DNA of 64,000 nucleotides from Mycolicibacterium moriokaense (GTDB taxonomy: Bacteria > Actinomycetota > Actinomycetes > Mycobacteriales > Mycobacteriaceae): contig NZ_AP022560.1 of assembly GCF_010726085.1 (NCBI RefSeq), positions 4,774,001-4,838,000 of the forward strand. Reading direction: 5' to 3'. Made by a program: the position numbers and the translations under genes. The notes beneath the pieces are model-generated. The model saw only the letters and a list, made by a program, of their open reading frames with translations, ran no database searches and had not been told where the DNA came from. Positions 18,657 through 26,290 of the stretch are shown here, one piece after another. Every line of letters begins with the position of its first letter. Position 1 is the first letter of the stretch.

Positions 18657-19850
18657 GTGAAAACGGACTTGGGTTTCACATTCTTCGATTGCGACAACCA
18701 CTATTACGAGGCGCTCGACGCGTTCACCCGGTACATCGAACCGGAGTACCGGAAGCGCGGGATTCAGTGGGCGCAGATCGACGGCCGGCAGCGGCTGCTC
18801 GTCGGCGGTCGGGTCAACAGGTTCATTCCGAACCCCACCTTCGATCCGGTCGGCAAGCCGGGCGCGCTCGACGAGTACTTCCGCGGCCGCAATCCCAAAG
18901 GCGCCGACATGAATTCGCTTTTCGGCGAACTGGAACCGATTCCCGCTGCCTACCGCGACCGCGATGCACGACTGGCGTTGATGGACGAGCAGGGAATGCA
19001 GGGCTGCATCATGCTGCCCACCCTCGGCGTCGGGATGGAGCAGGCGCTGCTGTCCGACCTCGATGCTCTGGTGGCGACGTTCCGCGCGTTCAACCGGTGG
19101 ATGGAGGAGGACTGGGGATTCGCCTATAAGGAGCGCATTTTCGCCGCGCCGTATATCACGCTCTGCAAGCCGGCGGCCGCTGTGCGCGAACTGGAGTGGG
19201 CGCTGGAACGCGATGCCCGCTTCATCGTCATGGTCCCCGGACCGATCGCCACCGACGTCGGCATGCGCGCACCCGGCGACCCGATGTTCGACGACTTCTG
19301 GCGGCTGGCCAACGATTCGGGCATCACCGTCTGCTATCACTCCGGCGAGACGTACTACTCGAAGTTCATGCCGGCGTGGGGTGAACCCGACTACATGATG
19401 TCCTTCCAGGCGCTGCTCGGGTTCCGGTCGCTGTTCTCCGGCGACGCGCTCCAGGACACCTTCGCCAACCACCTCCACAATGGCCTGTTTCTGCGGTTCC
19501 CGAACTTGCGCATGGCGTCGATCGAAAGTGGCTCGGCGTGGGTGTTTCACCTCTTCGAGAAGCTGACCAAGTCGTACGGCCAGATCCCGTTCATCTACCA
19601 GGAGGACCCGCGCGAGACGTTCAAGCGTCACGTCTGGGTGTCGCCGTTCTACGAGGACGAGCTCGCCAGCCTGCTGAAACTGCTGGGCCCGGAACGCATC
19701 ATCATGGGTTCGGACTTCCCGCATGTGGAAGGTCTCGCCGAACCGGCGTCCTACATCAAGGATCTCGAGAACTTCGATTACACACCCGAGCAGTGCCGCA
19801 CCGTCATGCGCGACAACGGGCTCGGCCTGGCGACCCGGCGCCCCGTCTGA
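18657..19850 (+). CDS. Amidohydrolase (Amidohydro_2 family)
   Basis: A 397-residue metal-dependent hydrolase. It begins FFDCDNHYYEALDAF, has the barrel segments MLPTLGVG and ITVCYHSGETYYSKF, and ends with the family signature IIMGSDFPHVEGLAEPASYI, where the Asp is the likely catalytic base. It belongs to the long amidohydrolases that recur beside acyl-CoA dehydrogenases in Mycobacterium. GTG 18657 follows the ribosome site GGAAGGA by 10 bases. Together with the two genes before it this forms one catabolic operon under the TetR at 14711-15289; the pathway cannot be named. Confidence 0.8.
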   Translation: MKTDLGFTFFDCDNHYYEALDAFTRYIEPEYRKRGIQWAQIDGRQRLLVGGRVNRFIPNPTFDPVGKPGALDEYFRGRNPKGADMNSLFGELEPIPAAYRDRDARLALMDEQGMQGCIMLPTLGVGMEQALLSDLDALVATFRAFNRWMEEDWGFAYKERIFAAPYITLCKPAAAVRELEWALERDARFIVMVPGPIATDVGMRAPGDPMFDDFWRLANDSGITVCYHSGETYYSKFMPAWGEPDYMMSFQALLGFRSLFSGDALQDTFANHLHNGLFLRFPNLRMASIESGSAWVFHLFEKLTKSYGQIPFIYQEDPRETFKRHVWVSPFYEDELASLLKLLGPERIIMGSDFPHVEGLAEPASYIKDLENFDYTPEQCRTVMRDNGLGLATRRPV

Positions 19851-19860
19851 CGGGTGCTTC

Positions 19861-20148
19861 GTGGAAGTCGAGAAGGCCAGCCTGGTTGCGATGCTCTCCG
19901 AGGTCGGCGAGGAGAACGCGGCCGTCCTCGTAGCCCGTTCCGAGCTGGGTGAGACGATCGATACCGATCGTGACCGCGACGTGCTCGAGAAGTTCGGGCT
20001 GGAGCGTGATCAGGTCGACGAGATCGCGCGGCTGGCCGTCGGCGCAATCCAACCCGACGACGTCAACACTCGGCGCCGACAAGGCGAACTGGCGAAAACG
20101 ATTTCACGCCGCTGGGCGGACCTCGTTGATGACTGGACGTCGAACTGA
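19861..20148 (+). CDS. Small hypothetical protein
   Basis: A 95-residue acidic helical protein (SEVGEENAAVLVARSELGET, then LEKFGLERDQVDEIARLAVGA) ending in KTISRRWADLVDDWTSN. It starts 10 bases after the amidohydrolase stop codon, so it may be the last gene of the operon. GTG 19861 or ATG 19891 could start it; neither has a clear ribosome site. Third codon positions are G/C-rich, supporting coding. No family recognised. Confidence 0.5.
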   Translation: MEVEKASLVAMLSEVGEENAAVLVARSELGETIDTDRDRDVLEKFGLERDQVDEIARLAVGAIQPDDVNTRRRQGELAKTISRRWADLVDDWTSN

Positions 20149-20172
20149 GGGCTCTTCCCCTGGCGAGTCCCT

Positions 20173-20236
20173 CCGCGAGCAGACGCGTACACCCCCTATT
20201 TTGCGGCGAAATGGGGGTGTACGCGTCTGCTCGCGG
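20173..20236. repeat. Family A palindromic element, copy 1
   Basis: A perfect 24-bp inverted repeat (left arm 20173-20196, right arm 20213-20236) with a 16-base loop. The outer arm reads CCGCGAGCAGACGCGTAC. It lies in the intergenic space 24 bases after the small ORF and could act as a terminator. Two further copies with the same outer sequence occur at 20560-20619 and 61285-61346. Copies 1 and 2 are both followed by GGGATAACT. Confidence 0.85.
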
Positions 20237-20343
20237 GATAACTCGCGGTTCTCGCTTTGGTCACGATTGACGACTGAGGTTCTGCATCCGGCCACGACGG
20301 TGCTTGGATCGGCTGAGGGTCCGATCGACGGCCCGGAGGTCAT

Positions 20344-20766
20344 ATGGGGTTACTGGGACCAACGCAGTTCATCGTGCTGCTTGTCGGTGTGGCAGCCGGC
20401 GCAGCGGTGTGCGCCTACGTCGCGTCCACGATCGCGCGGCGCAAGAAGCGGCGCGCAAGTCGATTCTTCGTCGCGGGCTTCCTCTGTGGGTTAACCGCGG
20501 GTGTGTTCGTGCGCCGAAAATGGCGCGACATCGGCCGGTTCGCTCTCAACTCTCCTTGGGCGAGCAGACGCAAAAGTCCCCGACACGCCGCGGTTTTGGG
20601 TGTCTTAGCGTCTGCTCGCGGGATAACTGGGGTGACTAGACCGACAGCAGTCGCTGGAAGAGCTCTCGGTATCGCGTCAGCGTCAGACGCAGGTCCTCGG
20701 TGGAGACATCATCACGAGCCCACTGGGCCTCGAGGCGCGATCGCGCGTCGTCGATACGTGACATGA
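20344..20766 (+). CDS. Small membrane protein whose 3' end reads through a family A palindrome
   Basis: The reading frame is 140 codons. The first ~70 residues look genuine: a hydrophobic helix at about 6-30 (FIVLLVGVAAGAAVCAYVA), a basic stretch ARRKKRRAS, a second hydrophobic stretch FFVAGFLCGLTAGVFV, then RRKWRDIGRFALN. Residues about 73-92 are encoded by palindrome copy 2 (ASRRKSPRHAAVLGVLASAR). The rest is antisense to the convergent gene 20636-21106 and looks unnatural. The palindrome has probably displaced the original stop codon. ATG 20344 has GGAGG 4 bases upstream. Function unknown. Confidence 0.6.
   Translation: MGLLGPTQFIVLLVGVAAGAAVCAYVASTIARRKKRRASRFFVAGFLCGLTAGVFVRRKWRDIGRFALNSPWASRRKSPRHAAVLGVLASARGITGVTRPTAVAGRALGIASASDAGPRWRHHHEPTGPRGAIARRRYVT
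20560..20619. repeat. Family A palindromic element, copy 2
   Basis: The outer arms GCGAGCAGACGC (20560-20571) and GCGTCTGCTCGC (20608-20619) pair perfectly over 12 bp; the inner arms are degenerate. Total length is 60 bases. It lies inside the open frame of the small membrane protein and, like copy 1, is followed by GGGATAACT. Confidence 0.75.
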
Positions 20767-21106
20767 CCTGCTTGACGGCCTCCTCCACGAGTCCGTCCGC
20801 CTTCTGAACGGATCCTGCGGGGTCGTCGACGAAGGCCGCTTCGATGTCGTTCCATCGCGACTGCAGCTCGGAATCATCTGCTGGCGCGATCAATTCGTCG
20901 TCCGATGGCGGGGATTCGGGGACTTTGACTGTGGCGCTGAACTTTTCAGGGGGCGACGTCATCTCCGGCTCTGCCGCGACGTCCTTCTGCTTTCGTCGCG
21001 CCTTGCCGCGACCGGTCACCGACATGGCGACGGCAATGACCACCGTCGACGCGATCAGTACGCCTGCCGCGATGAAGAACCAGCTCCAGACGGGCATCTC
21101 TTCCAA
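20636..21106 (-). CDS. Membrane-anchored hypothetical protein
   Basis: A 156-residue protein with one N-terminal TM helix (about 7-28, WSWFFIAAGVLIASTVVIAV), a basic stop-transfer stretch GRGKARRKQKD, a disordered Pro/Glu/Ser linker (30-75), and a conserved helical domain. The domain begins SRWNDIEAAFVDDPAGSVQ and ends RYRELFQRLL. The segment VDDPAGSVQKADGLV followed by a regular helical bundle recurs in many actinobacterial membrane proteins of unknown role. The annotated ORF on the opposite strand overlaps its 3' end by 131 bases, which I attribute to palindrome read-through. Confidence 0.7.
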   Translation of the reverse strand: MEEMPVWSWFFIAAGVLIASTVVIAVAMSVTGRGKARRKQKDVAAEPEMTSPPEKFSATVKVPESPPSDDELIAPADDSELQSRWNDIEAAFVDDPAGSVQKADGLVEEAVKQVMSRIDDARSRLEAQWARDDVSTEDLRLTLTRYRELFQRLLSV

Positions 21107-21233
21107 CCTCCTGCACTGCGGGATACCCGACCGTCGCCTACGAAAACGTCAATTCATAACCGCAGGTCAGCGCAACCGGCCAGTCTGGCCGGTCGATGTC
21201 GAGGGAACTCACCGGCGCCGGCCACCCGTGATT

Positions 21234-21674
21234 TCATCGCAGGGTCGTGGTGATGTGCACCTCCGACGTCAGGGTTTGATGGACAGGGCAGCGTCCGGCG
21301 ATCAGCAGTAACCGTTGCCGCTGTTCGTCATCGAGGTCGCCGATGAGCTCGATGTCGAGATCGATCTGGTTGACCAGGCCGACGCGTGTCTCACAATCTG
21401 CGCAGTCCTCGGCGTGAATCCGTGAGTGCCGCAACGTGACTCGCACCTGATCGAGTGGCCACTCCTTGCGCTTGGCGTACATCCGCACAGTCATCGAGGT
21501 ACAGGAGCCGAGCGCCGCGAGCAGCAGATCGTATGGTGTCGGCCCGGCATCGTCACCGACCGGCCGCGGTTCATCAGCGACCAGTTCATGGTTCCCTGCA
21601 GTGATCCGCTGGGTGTATGTCCCCGCGCCGGACTCGGCCACGATGACGGTGCCTTCGGTCTTGGGTGTTGTCAC
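21234..21674 (-). CDS. OsmC/Ohr-family protein
   Basis: A 146-residue OsmC-like protein. Family members are dimeric thiol peroxidases that reduce organic hydroperoxides. Visible signatures are [20 protein letters not shown], with the first redox Cys, and [11 protein letters not shown], with the second Cys. An unusual Cys pair sits between them in [13 protein letters not shown]. The gene is divergent from the LLM oxidoreductase 92 bases away. Start ATG 21674. Confidence 0.85.
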   Translation of the reverse strand: MTTPKTEGTVIVAESGAGTYTQRITAGNHELVADEPRPVGDDAGPTPYDLLLAALGSCTSMTVRMYAKRKEWPLDQVRVTLRHSRIHAEDCADCETRVGLVNQIDLDIELIGDLDDEQRQRLLLIAGRCPVHQTLTSEVHITTTLR

Positions 21675-21766
21675 TGCGGTCTCCTCGGCTCGAAGGCGCG
21701 GACCGGCTTCGCCGCGCCGCAGCGGAAGTTAACCGACAAACGCGGCACACGGTCCAGAATGGGCGG

Positions 21767-22927
21767 ATGCGATTCGGAAACTTCATGGCGCCCTTCCACC
21801 CGGTCGGACAAAATCCGACGCTCGCTCTCGAGCGAGACCTCAAGCTGATCGCCGCGATGGACGAACTCGGGTTCCACGAGGCGTGGATCGGCGAGCATCA
21901 CTCCGCCGGGTTCGAGATCATCGCATCACCGGAGGTCTTCATCGCAGTTGCCGCCGAGCGAACCAAGCACATCAGGCTTGGCACCGGAGTGAGTTCACTG
22001 CCGTACCACAACCCGCTGATGCTGGCCGATCGAATGGTTCTGCTCGACCACCTCACCCGCGGCCGGGTGATGCTGGGCTGCGGGCCCGGACAGCTCACGT
22101 CGGATGCGCACATGCTGGGCATACCGGCGGACGAGCAGCGTCCGCGCATGGAGCAGTGTCTCGACGCGATCATGCGGCTGCTCCGCGGTGAGACCGTCAC
22201 CATGGAGACCGACGGATTCACCCTCAAGGACGCGCGGTTGCAGCTGAAGCCGTACAGCGACCCCTGCTTCGACGTCGCTGTCGCGGCGTCGTTCTCCCCC
22301 ACCGGTCCGCGCGGCGCGGGCAAGCACGGCATCGGCATGCTGTCCATCGCCGCGACCGCGAAACAGGGTATGGATCTGCTCGCCCACCACTGGGCGACGT
22401 GGGAGGAAGTGGCCGAAGAGAACGGACACGTCGCCGACCGGTCGAAGTGGCGCCTCGTCGGCCCGATGCACCTTGCCGAGACCCGCGAGCAGGCTGAGCG
22501 TGACGTTGAATACGGCATCGCCGAGTTTTCGCGCTATTTCAGGCACATCCTGCCCGCGGGTCCCGTCCAGGGCGATACCGCTGCGGAGATCATCGCGAAC
22601 AACCATGAGTCCGGTTTTGCGGTGATCGGGACACCCGACGACGCGGTGGCCAAGATCGAGGAGCTGGTCGAGGCGAGCAACGGCGGCTTCGGCGCATTCC
22701 TGTTGTTCGACCACGACTGGGCACCGCCCGCTGCGAAGCTGAAGAGCTATGAACTCTTTGCGCAGTACGTGATTCCACACTTCACCGGTCAGCTCGAGGG
22801 ACCGGCCGCCTCGGCCGACTGGGTGATCGGAAGCGGAACGGAGTTCGTCGATCGTGCCTCGCACGCGATCGGTAAGGCGATCGAGGACCACGAAGCCGAA
22901 CGAAAGGCGCGCGCCACGAGCACCTAG
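21767..22927 (+). CDS. LLM-class flavin-dependent oxidoreductase
   Basis: A 386-residue luciferase-like monooxygenase. The TIM-barrel start RFGNFMAPFHPVGQNP and the flavin-pocket segments EAWIGEHHSAGFEI, IRLGTGVSSLPYHNPLMLA and DHLTRGRVMLGCGPGQL are close to the limonene 1,2-monooxygenase/LimB-like subgroup. It probably uses FMNH2 or F420 to oxidise a hydrophobic substrate; which cofactor cannot be decided from sequence. ATG 21767 agrees with the conserved N-terminus; an in-frame extension to 21665 runs into the OsmC gene region and is rejected. Confidence 0.8.
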   Translation: MRFGNFMAPFHPVGQNPTLALERDLKLIAAMDELGFHEAWIGEHHSAGFEIIASPEVFIAVAAERTKHIRLGTGVSSLPYHNPLMLADRMVLLDHLTRGRVMLGCGPGQLTSDAHMLGIPADEQRPRMEQCLDAIMRLLRGETVTMETDGFTLKDARLQLKPYSDPCFDVAVAASFSPTGPRGAGKHGIGMLSIAATAKQGMDLLAHHWATWEEVAEENGHVADRSKWRLVGPMHLAETREQAERDVEYGIAEFSRYFRHILPAGPVQGDTAAEIIANNHESGFAVIGTPDDAVAKIEELVEASNGGFGAFLLFDHDWAPPAAKLKSYELFAQYVIPHFTGQLEGPAASADWVIGSGTEFVDRASHAIGKAIEDHEAERKARATST

Positions 22928-22942
22928 TGGGCACCGAGCCCG

Positions 22943-23320
22943 TTACTCCGTACCTTTCTTGCGACGTGCCCGCCGCTTGGGCTGCTGTGCCCGTAGCTCT
23001 TCGTTGTCGCCCTCCAGGGTGATGTTGCGTTTGTCGAGGGCGGCGTTGCGGTCCTCCAGCGAGAGAATGCGTTCGATGCCGGCGAGGTTGACTCCCGCAG
23101 CGACGAGCTCGCTGATGCGTTGGAGGCGAACGAGGTCGTCGGCGCTGTAGCGGCGGGTGCCGCCAGGGCTCCGTGCGGGCTTGATCAGCCCATGACGTTC
23201 ATATAGCCGCAATGACTGTTCGCTGATACCCGACAATTCCGCCGCGACCGAGATCCCGTAAACGCCGCGATCAGAGGCTGGGCCGGGCTTGACCTCGCGT
23301 TTCTGGTCCTCGGCGGTCAT
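22943..23320 (-). CDS. MerR-family (HspR-like) transcriptional regulator
   Basis: A 125-residue regulator. Its winged helix-turn-helix VYGISVAAELSGISEQSLR then LYERHGLIKPARSPGGTRRY is characteristic of HspR-type MerR proteins, followed by RISELVAAGVNLAGIERIL and a coiled coil (about 88-110) ending in a Lys/Arg-rich tail. It lacks the metal-binding Cys of metal-sensing MerRs. I set the start at ATG 23320 (MTAEDQ); the frame is open further upstream to 23488 but would cover the promoter region of the divergent gene. It probably regulates itself and the divergent PAS-ANTAR gene through the dyad at 23418-23441. Confidence 0.8.
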   Translation of the reverse strand: MTAEDQKREVKPGPASDRGVYGISVAAELSGISEQSLRLYERHGLIKPARSPGGTRRYSADDLVRLQRISELVAAGVNLAGIERILSLEDRNAALDKRNITLEGDNEELRAQQPKRRARRKKGTE

Positions 23321-23386
23321 CGTGGGTGCTCGTTCTTCTGGTGACAGGAATGTGTGCCCGGCAAAGGTCAACATACAGCGGCGCCG

Positions 23387-23441
23387 TTGCACAAGCACTC
23401 TGGCCGGTGCTATAAAAAATCTATACCAACAGCCATAGATT
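23387..23441 (+). promoter_or_regulatory. Promoter and dyad operator between MerR and PAS-ANTAR genes
   Basis: TTGCAC (23387-23392), 18-base spacer, TATAAA (23411-23416) form a plus-strand promoter. Directly after it AATCTAT (23418-23424) and ATAGATT (23435-23441) make a 7-bp inverted repeat with a 10-base spacer, a plausible MerR site. The minus strand of the same AT-rich block can supply the merR promoter. Confidence 0.5.
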
Positions 23442-23486
23442 ATTGCCTCGCTTCGACAACGGGATTGACCCCACGGGACTACGATC

Positions 23487-24212
23487 ATGCTGCTGAATCC
23501 GCGCCATGGCGCCCCCGACGTCGATGGACGCAGGGGGCGGTCTTCGACATCGACTGACGGCGATTCTGCGGCACGAGGCTCTTCGGGCTCGATCGATGAC
23601 GTGAATCAAGTCGACGCCTCGGTCGGCACCGCAGAGCCGGAGAGTATCGGGCGGTTCCGTTTCTACATCGACGGCCAGCGGTGGGAATGGTCGAAAAACG
23701 TCGCGCGACTTCATGGCTACGAACCCGGCAGCGTGACACCGACCACCGAACTGGTGCTCAGCCACAAGCACCCCGAGGACCGAGAGAAGGTCGCGGCCGT
23801 ACTGGACAAAATGGTGCACGGCGAACCGTTCAGCAGTCGCCATCGCATAGTCGACGCGAACGGGCGTACCCGCTGGGTGATCGTCATCGGCGAACGCATG
23901 CTGGGCGAGGCGGGCGAGGTCATCGGCACCTCCGGTTTCTACGTCGACTACACCGACTCCATGCAAACCGACGTCTCGGCGGCGGTGTCCAAGGTGGCCG
24001 AGGCTCGCGCCGAGATCGAACAGGCCAAAGGACTACTCATGGCCGCCTACGGCATCAGCGCGGACCGCGCCTTCGACATCCTGGTCTGGCGGTCACAGGA
24101 GACGAACATCAAGGTTCGTGAACTCGCCCGTCGTTTCCTCGCTGAGATGGCCGGCACCTTTCCCGCGGACACCCGGTCGCAAGTCGATCACGCTCTGCTG
24201 AACATCTCCTGA
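23487..24212 (+). CDS. PAS and ANTAR domain regulator
   Basis: A 241-residue signalling protein. After a disordered N-terminus (1-50), a PAS fold spans about 55-155: RFRFYIDGQRWEWSKNVARL, HPEDREKVAAVLDKMV and GTSGFYVDYTDS. A C-terminal ANTAR domain spans about 165-225, with EQAKGLLMAAYGISADRAFD and its three-helix bundle. ANTAR domains bind nascent RNA with two hairpins and prevent transcription termination, so this is a sensor-coupled antiterminator; mycobacteria carry several such PAS-ANTAR proteins. ATG 23487 is used, but GTG 23601, just before the PAS domain, is possible. Confidence 0.85.
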   Translation: MLLNPRHGAPDVDGRRGRSSTSTDGDSAARGSSGSIDDVNQVDASVGTAEPESIGRFRFYIDGQRWEWSKNVARLHGYEPGSVTPTTELVLSHKHPEDREKVAAVLDKMVHGEPFSSRHRIVDANGRTRWVIVIGERMLGEAGEVIGTSGFYVDYTDSMQTDVSAAVSKVAEARAEIEQAKGLLMAAYGISADRAFDILVWRSQETNIKVRELARRFLAEMAGTFPADTRSQVDHALLNIS

Positions 24213-24426
24213 TTGGTCGGCAAGGTCTGTCCACGTGTGGGGCGAACCTTGCATCGTCGCGGGAGACGTAGCCGCCCACGGCGGCTGACCTTGATGTAGG
24301 TTCGCTGTCGACTGGTTCATGACTTCGCAAATACCCCCCTCTAGCTGCAAAGTCTCAGCTCTTGGAACCTCCCCGGCATGATCAAGCCGAGTTTCCTGGG
24401 ATTGCTTATTCGGGCATGCGAAGCGC

Positions 24427-24455
24427 TTGTCACTTAGGTTAGCCTCAGCTAATCT
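24427..24455 (+). promoter_or_regulatory. Promoter with IdeR-type iron box
   Basis: TTGTCA (24427-24432), a 17-base spacer and TAATCT (24450-24455) form a sigma-A-like promoter. The 19-bp sequence TTAGGTTAGCCTCAGCTAA (24434-24452) fills the spacer and overlaps the -10. It matches the mycobacterial IdeR consensus TTAGGTTAGGCTAACCTAA at 16 of 19 positions. Iron-loaded IdeR bound here would block RNA polymerase, so the gene at 24500 should be derepressed under iron limitation. The leader is about 40 bases. Confidence 0.7.
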
Positions 24456-24499
24456 TCACCTCGCCGTCTGGCAAATACACACGCACTACAGGAGACAAC

Positions 24500-26167
24500 G
24501 TGCAACTCGCAGTTCATGCCGCCTCGCCGGATATCGACTTCACATCCGGCTACTCACCAGCGACTCGCCGCAGCACCAAATTCTTGGTAGCCGGGGTCGC
24601 AATGGCGAGCGCCGGCGTCATCGCCGTCAACCCCGTGACGCCCACCGTGCCCGCGGTGCCCGATATCGCGGAGCGCGCGGTTGCGCTCTCGGCGAGTGTC
24701 AATCCGCTCGTGCAATGGCAACAGACGATCGCCACCTCACTGGAGAATCTCCAGATCCTGGGCACCAAGACGTCCCAGTCGGCGGCGGCACTGACACAGG
24801 CATTGAGCAACCCAGCGCTGTTCAACGAATTGGTCAACCTCGTCACGCAGAATGCAGCGAATCCGGTTCCGCTTCTCACGGAAATCATCAAGTTCCCGGC
24901 GAACTACGGCGGCCTGATCGGTACTGCCCTCGGGGATACCTTCACGGGATTGCAGACAGCTGCTGAGCAGTTCCCCACCGTGCTGGTGAATACGCTGCGG
25001 TACTTGGCATCCGGGCAGTTCGTCGAGGCTTTCGCGGAAGCCGACGTCTATTTCGTGGTCCGCGTATTGGGCGCACTCCGTCCCCTGATCCCGGTGTTCT
25101 CCATTCCCAGTGAGATCGTGGCGAATCTCCCTGGCGCGGAGCGACTTCCCGCAGTGCTAAACGTCATCTCCGAGTTCGCCCTCGCGAAAGCCGCGTTCGG
25201 CCCGCTTCTCACCGCGTTCGCTCAAACGGCGGAAATCCTTGACGCCACCAGAGCCGCATTGACCGCGGGAGATATCCAGACTGCGGTCGGCGAGTTAGTG
25301 AACCTGCCGGCCAAGGTGCTCAACGCCTTCATCAACGGGTATACGCCGGGCTTTTCCACCGGCGCATGGCCCGGCTTGATCAACGGAGGTCTCGTTGACT
25401 ACGTACTGGTGACGCTGCCCAATCAGATCACTACCGCACTGACAGCACCGGTTGCGAGCGCCAGCGCGAAAAGCGCTGTCGCACAAGGATCACCGACGGA
25501 TTTCAGCCTGGGTAGCGATACTGTCACACTAGACATCGGCACCACCGACGCGACGATCGCGGGTGGCGATGAGCGGGGCTCCGTCGACGGCCTGGCAGAT
25601 GCCACTGACAACGGTTCAGGCACAAGCGCCGGTGGTGGGGACGTCGACCCCGTCAGCGGCGTGACCAACGGTGGCACCGAAGAGGAATCGATGGGCTCAG
25701 CCGGCGACAGCAGCACCGGTGAGGGCGTCGGTGGCGGCAGCGGCTCCGGAGCGGGCGAAGCCTCCGGCTCGGAGTCCGCCAAAGGCACTGACTCCGGCAG
25801 CGACACCGGCTCAGACACCGCCGCGGGCGCCGGCACAGACACCGGCAGCAGCAGCACGGAAGCGAGTAGCAGCTCGAACACCGGTGCCAGAAAATCCGAC
25901 AGCGGGTCGACCACCGGTAGCAGCAGCATCCGGTCCAACAGTGGCACCAGTTCGAGCGGCAGCACCAACACCGGCGCCAGCAGCGGCGGCAGCACCAGGT
26001 CGACCACCGGCTCCACCAGCGGCGGCAGCACCAGCTCGACCACCGGCGCCAGTAGCGGCGGCAGCACCAGCAGCGGTTCGGTCTCCGGCTCCGCCAGCGG
26101 TTCGGGCTCCGGCGGCAGTTCCGGTTCCGGCGGCAGTTCCGGTTCCGGCTCGGGCAGCGACGACTAA
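24500..26167 (+). CDS. Exported protein with long Ser/Gly/Thr-rich C-terminal tail
   Basis: A 555-residue protein. The N-terminus (about 1-50) has a basic stretch and a hydrophobic segment FLVAGVAMASAGVIAVNPV, an export signal or membrane anchor typical of a mycobacterial exported family with the shape RRSTKFLVAGVAMASAGVIA then PVTPTVPAVPDIAERAV. Residues about 65-320 are a helical domain, and about 355-555 is low-complexity Ser/Gly/Thr, acidic at first and then repeats like TGASSGGS. GTG 24500 has AGGAGA 5-10 bases upstream. The IdeR box suggests iron control. It is not a PE or PPE protein (no PE/PPE N-terminus). Function unknown; surface exposure and a role in iron acquisition are inferences. 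Confidence 0.75.
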   Translation: MQLAVHAASPDIDFTSGYSPATRRSTKFLVAGVAMASAGVIAVNPVTPTVPAVPDIAERAVALSASVNPLVQWQQTIATSLENLQILGTKTSQSAAALTQALSNPALFNELVNLVTQNAANPVPLLTEIIKFPANYGGLIGTALGDTFTGLQTAAEQFPTVLVNTLRYLASGQFVEAFAEADVYFVVRVLGALRPLIPVFSIPSEIVANLPGAERLPAVLNVISEFALAKAAFGPLLTAFAQTAEILDATRAALTAGDIQTAVGELVNLPAKVLNAFINGYTPGFSTGAWPGLINGGLVDYVLVTLPNQITTALTAPVASASAKSAVAQGSPTDFSLGSDTVTLDIGTTDATIAGGDERGSVDGLADATDNGSGTSAGGGDVDPVSGVTNGGTEEESMGSAGDSSTGEGVGGGSGSGAGEASGSESAKGTDSGSDTGSDTAAGAGTDTGSSSTEASSSSNTGARKSDSGSTTGSSSIRSNSGTSSSGSTNTGASSGGSTRSTTGSTSGGSTSSTTGASSGGSTSSGSVSGSASGSGSGGSSGSGGSSGSGSGSDD

Positions 26168-26179
26168 GGCGTTGAAGAG

Positions 26180-26207
26180 ACGGCCCCCTCGGTAACGAGG
26201 GGGCCGT
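26180..26207 (+). terminator. Hairpin terminator
   Basis: A perfect 12-bp stem ACGGCCCCCTCG (26180-26191) and its complement (26196-26207) with a GTAA tetraloop, 13 bases after the stop of the Ser/Gly-rich protein. Weak T content downstream. Confidence 0.75.
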
Positions 26208-26290
26208 CACCCGTTTACGACAAGGTCCAACGTGAGATCACCGCAGCCTCACGGCTTTCCGTCACGCACTGGCGAGCCGACGCGACCACT

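Noticed and set aside
25900..26160. Regularly spaced short repeats, possible CRISPR-like array
   Set aside because: They are in-frame Ser/Gly/Thr codon repeats of a protein tail with no constant repeat-spacer length.
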